Assembly: GCA_003486025.1 (NCBI GenBank)
Contig: DNHA01000161.1
Location: 1 to 5,589 of the forward strand
DNA length: 5,589 bases
Reading direction: 5' to 3'
From: Micrococcaceae bacterium
GTDB taxonomy: Bacteria > Actinomycetota > Actinomycetes > Actinomycetales > Micrococcaceae
Shown here: positions 5,414 to 5,589 of the stretch, one piece after another
How positions within the stretch are numbered: the stretch's first letter is position 1
Layout of the letters: every line of letters begins with the position of its first letter
Made by a program: the position numbers and the translations under genes
Notes under the pieces: model-generated
What the model saw: only the letters and a program-made list of their open reading frames with translations
Databases searched by the model: none
Told to the model about the DNA's origin: nothing

Positions 5414-5589
5414 GTGACAGGTATGTTTCAGCGCGGCGCGCAGGCCTACGCGTGGTTGCTGGATTACCTGTATGCCGGTGCGTGGCAGTTGCGTGCGCTG
5501 CTGCCTACAAGTCTTGCAAAGCAGTTGCGCACGGATACCGGTGCGCACACGGAGCATATTGTGCTGATTACGGGCATCTGGGAAAGCTG
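5414..5589 (+). CDS. Probable alpha/beta hydrolase, 5' part (runs off the window)
   Basis: Only the first 58 codons are visible. They begin VTGMFQRGAQAYAWLLDYLY, pass through AGAWQLRALLP, and end HIVLITGIWES. The last stretch has the form of the first core strand and oxyanion-hole loop of alpha/beta hydrolases (hydrophobic strand, then G-x-W/Y-E, as in VVLLPGVYETW of actinobacterial esterase-like proteins I recall). The catalytic nucleophile Ser elbow, the acid and the His would all lie beyond the window, so activity cannot be judged. The N-terminal 30 residues are aromatic and helical and could lie against a membrane or form a cap. There is no cleavable signal peptide. It is divergent from ffh, and its start is supported by the AGGAGG at 5403. 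The gene call is good; the family is tentative. Confidence 0.6.
   Translation, partial: MTGMFQRGAQAYAWLLDYLYAGAWQLRALLPTSLAKQLRTDTGAHTEHIVLITGIWES

Noticed and set aside
5315..5557. An 80-codon - strand frame over the start of the hydrolase gene
   Set aside because: It is opposite a frame with a perfect AGGAGG and hydrolase-like sequence, and its Arg/Gln/Cys-rich content looks like a shadow.

Overview
The window reads as a chromosomal segment of a moderately GC-rich actinobacterium, most likely of the Arthrobacter/Glutamicibacter group (Micrococcaceae). This rests on the actinobacterial style of Ffh (GTG start, VFNSLSDRL N-terminus, C-terminus ending GFEKYLGK), on the tiny Lys-rich MSDKSPRK-type proteins, and on GTG starts with AGGAGG ribosome binding sites. 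The genus is an inference from remembered family features, not from a search. No mobile element, CRISPR array, tRNA or rRNA was seen.

Left part (1-2126): the 3' half of an AMP-forming acyl-CoA synthetase on the + strand converges on a 393-residue protein of unknown function on the - strand. A hairpin with a 13-bp perfect stem and U-rich flanks on both sides lies between them and can stop transcription in both directions.

Middle part (2127-3562): a gene-poor stretch holding two copies of a 42-residue, very basic protein, both on the - strand and about 820 bases apart. The copies share 33 of 42 residues. They also share about 60 bases of leader, with an 8-bp hairpin just before the ribosome binding site and a GGGGTAC element further upstream. 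Each has its own downstream hairpin, so they look like two separate transcription units made by local duplication. Between them lie about 600 bases with only weak traces of coding sequence, possibly a decayed gene.

Right part (3563-5589): ffh, encoding the protein subunit of the signal recognition particle, on the - strand with a strong intrinsic terminator. Divergent from it across 285 bases is the start of a probable alpha/beta hydrolase that runs off the window.

The genes do not form an obvious pathway. The segment looks like ordinary core chromosome (ffh, acyl-CoA ligase) around a small lineage-specific region. The most interesting signal is the duplicated small basic gene with its conserved leader.
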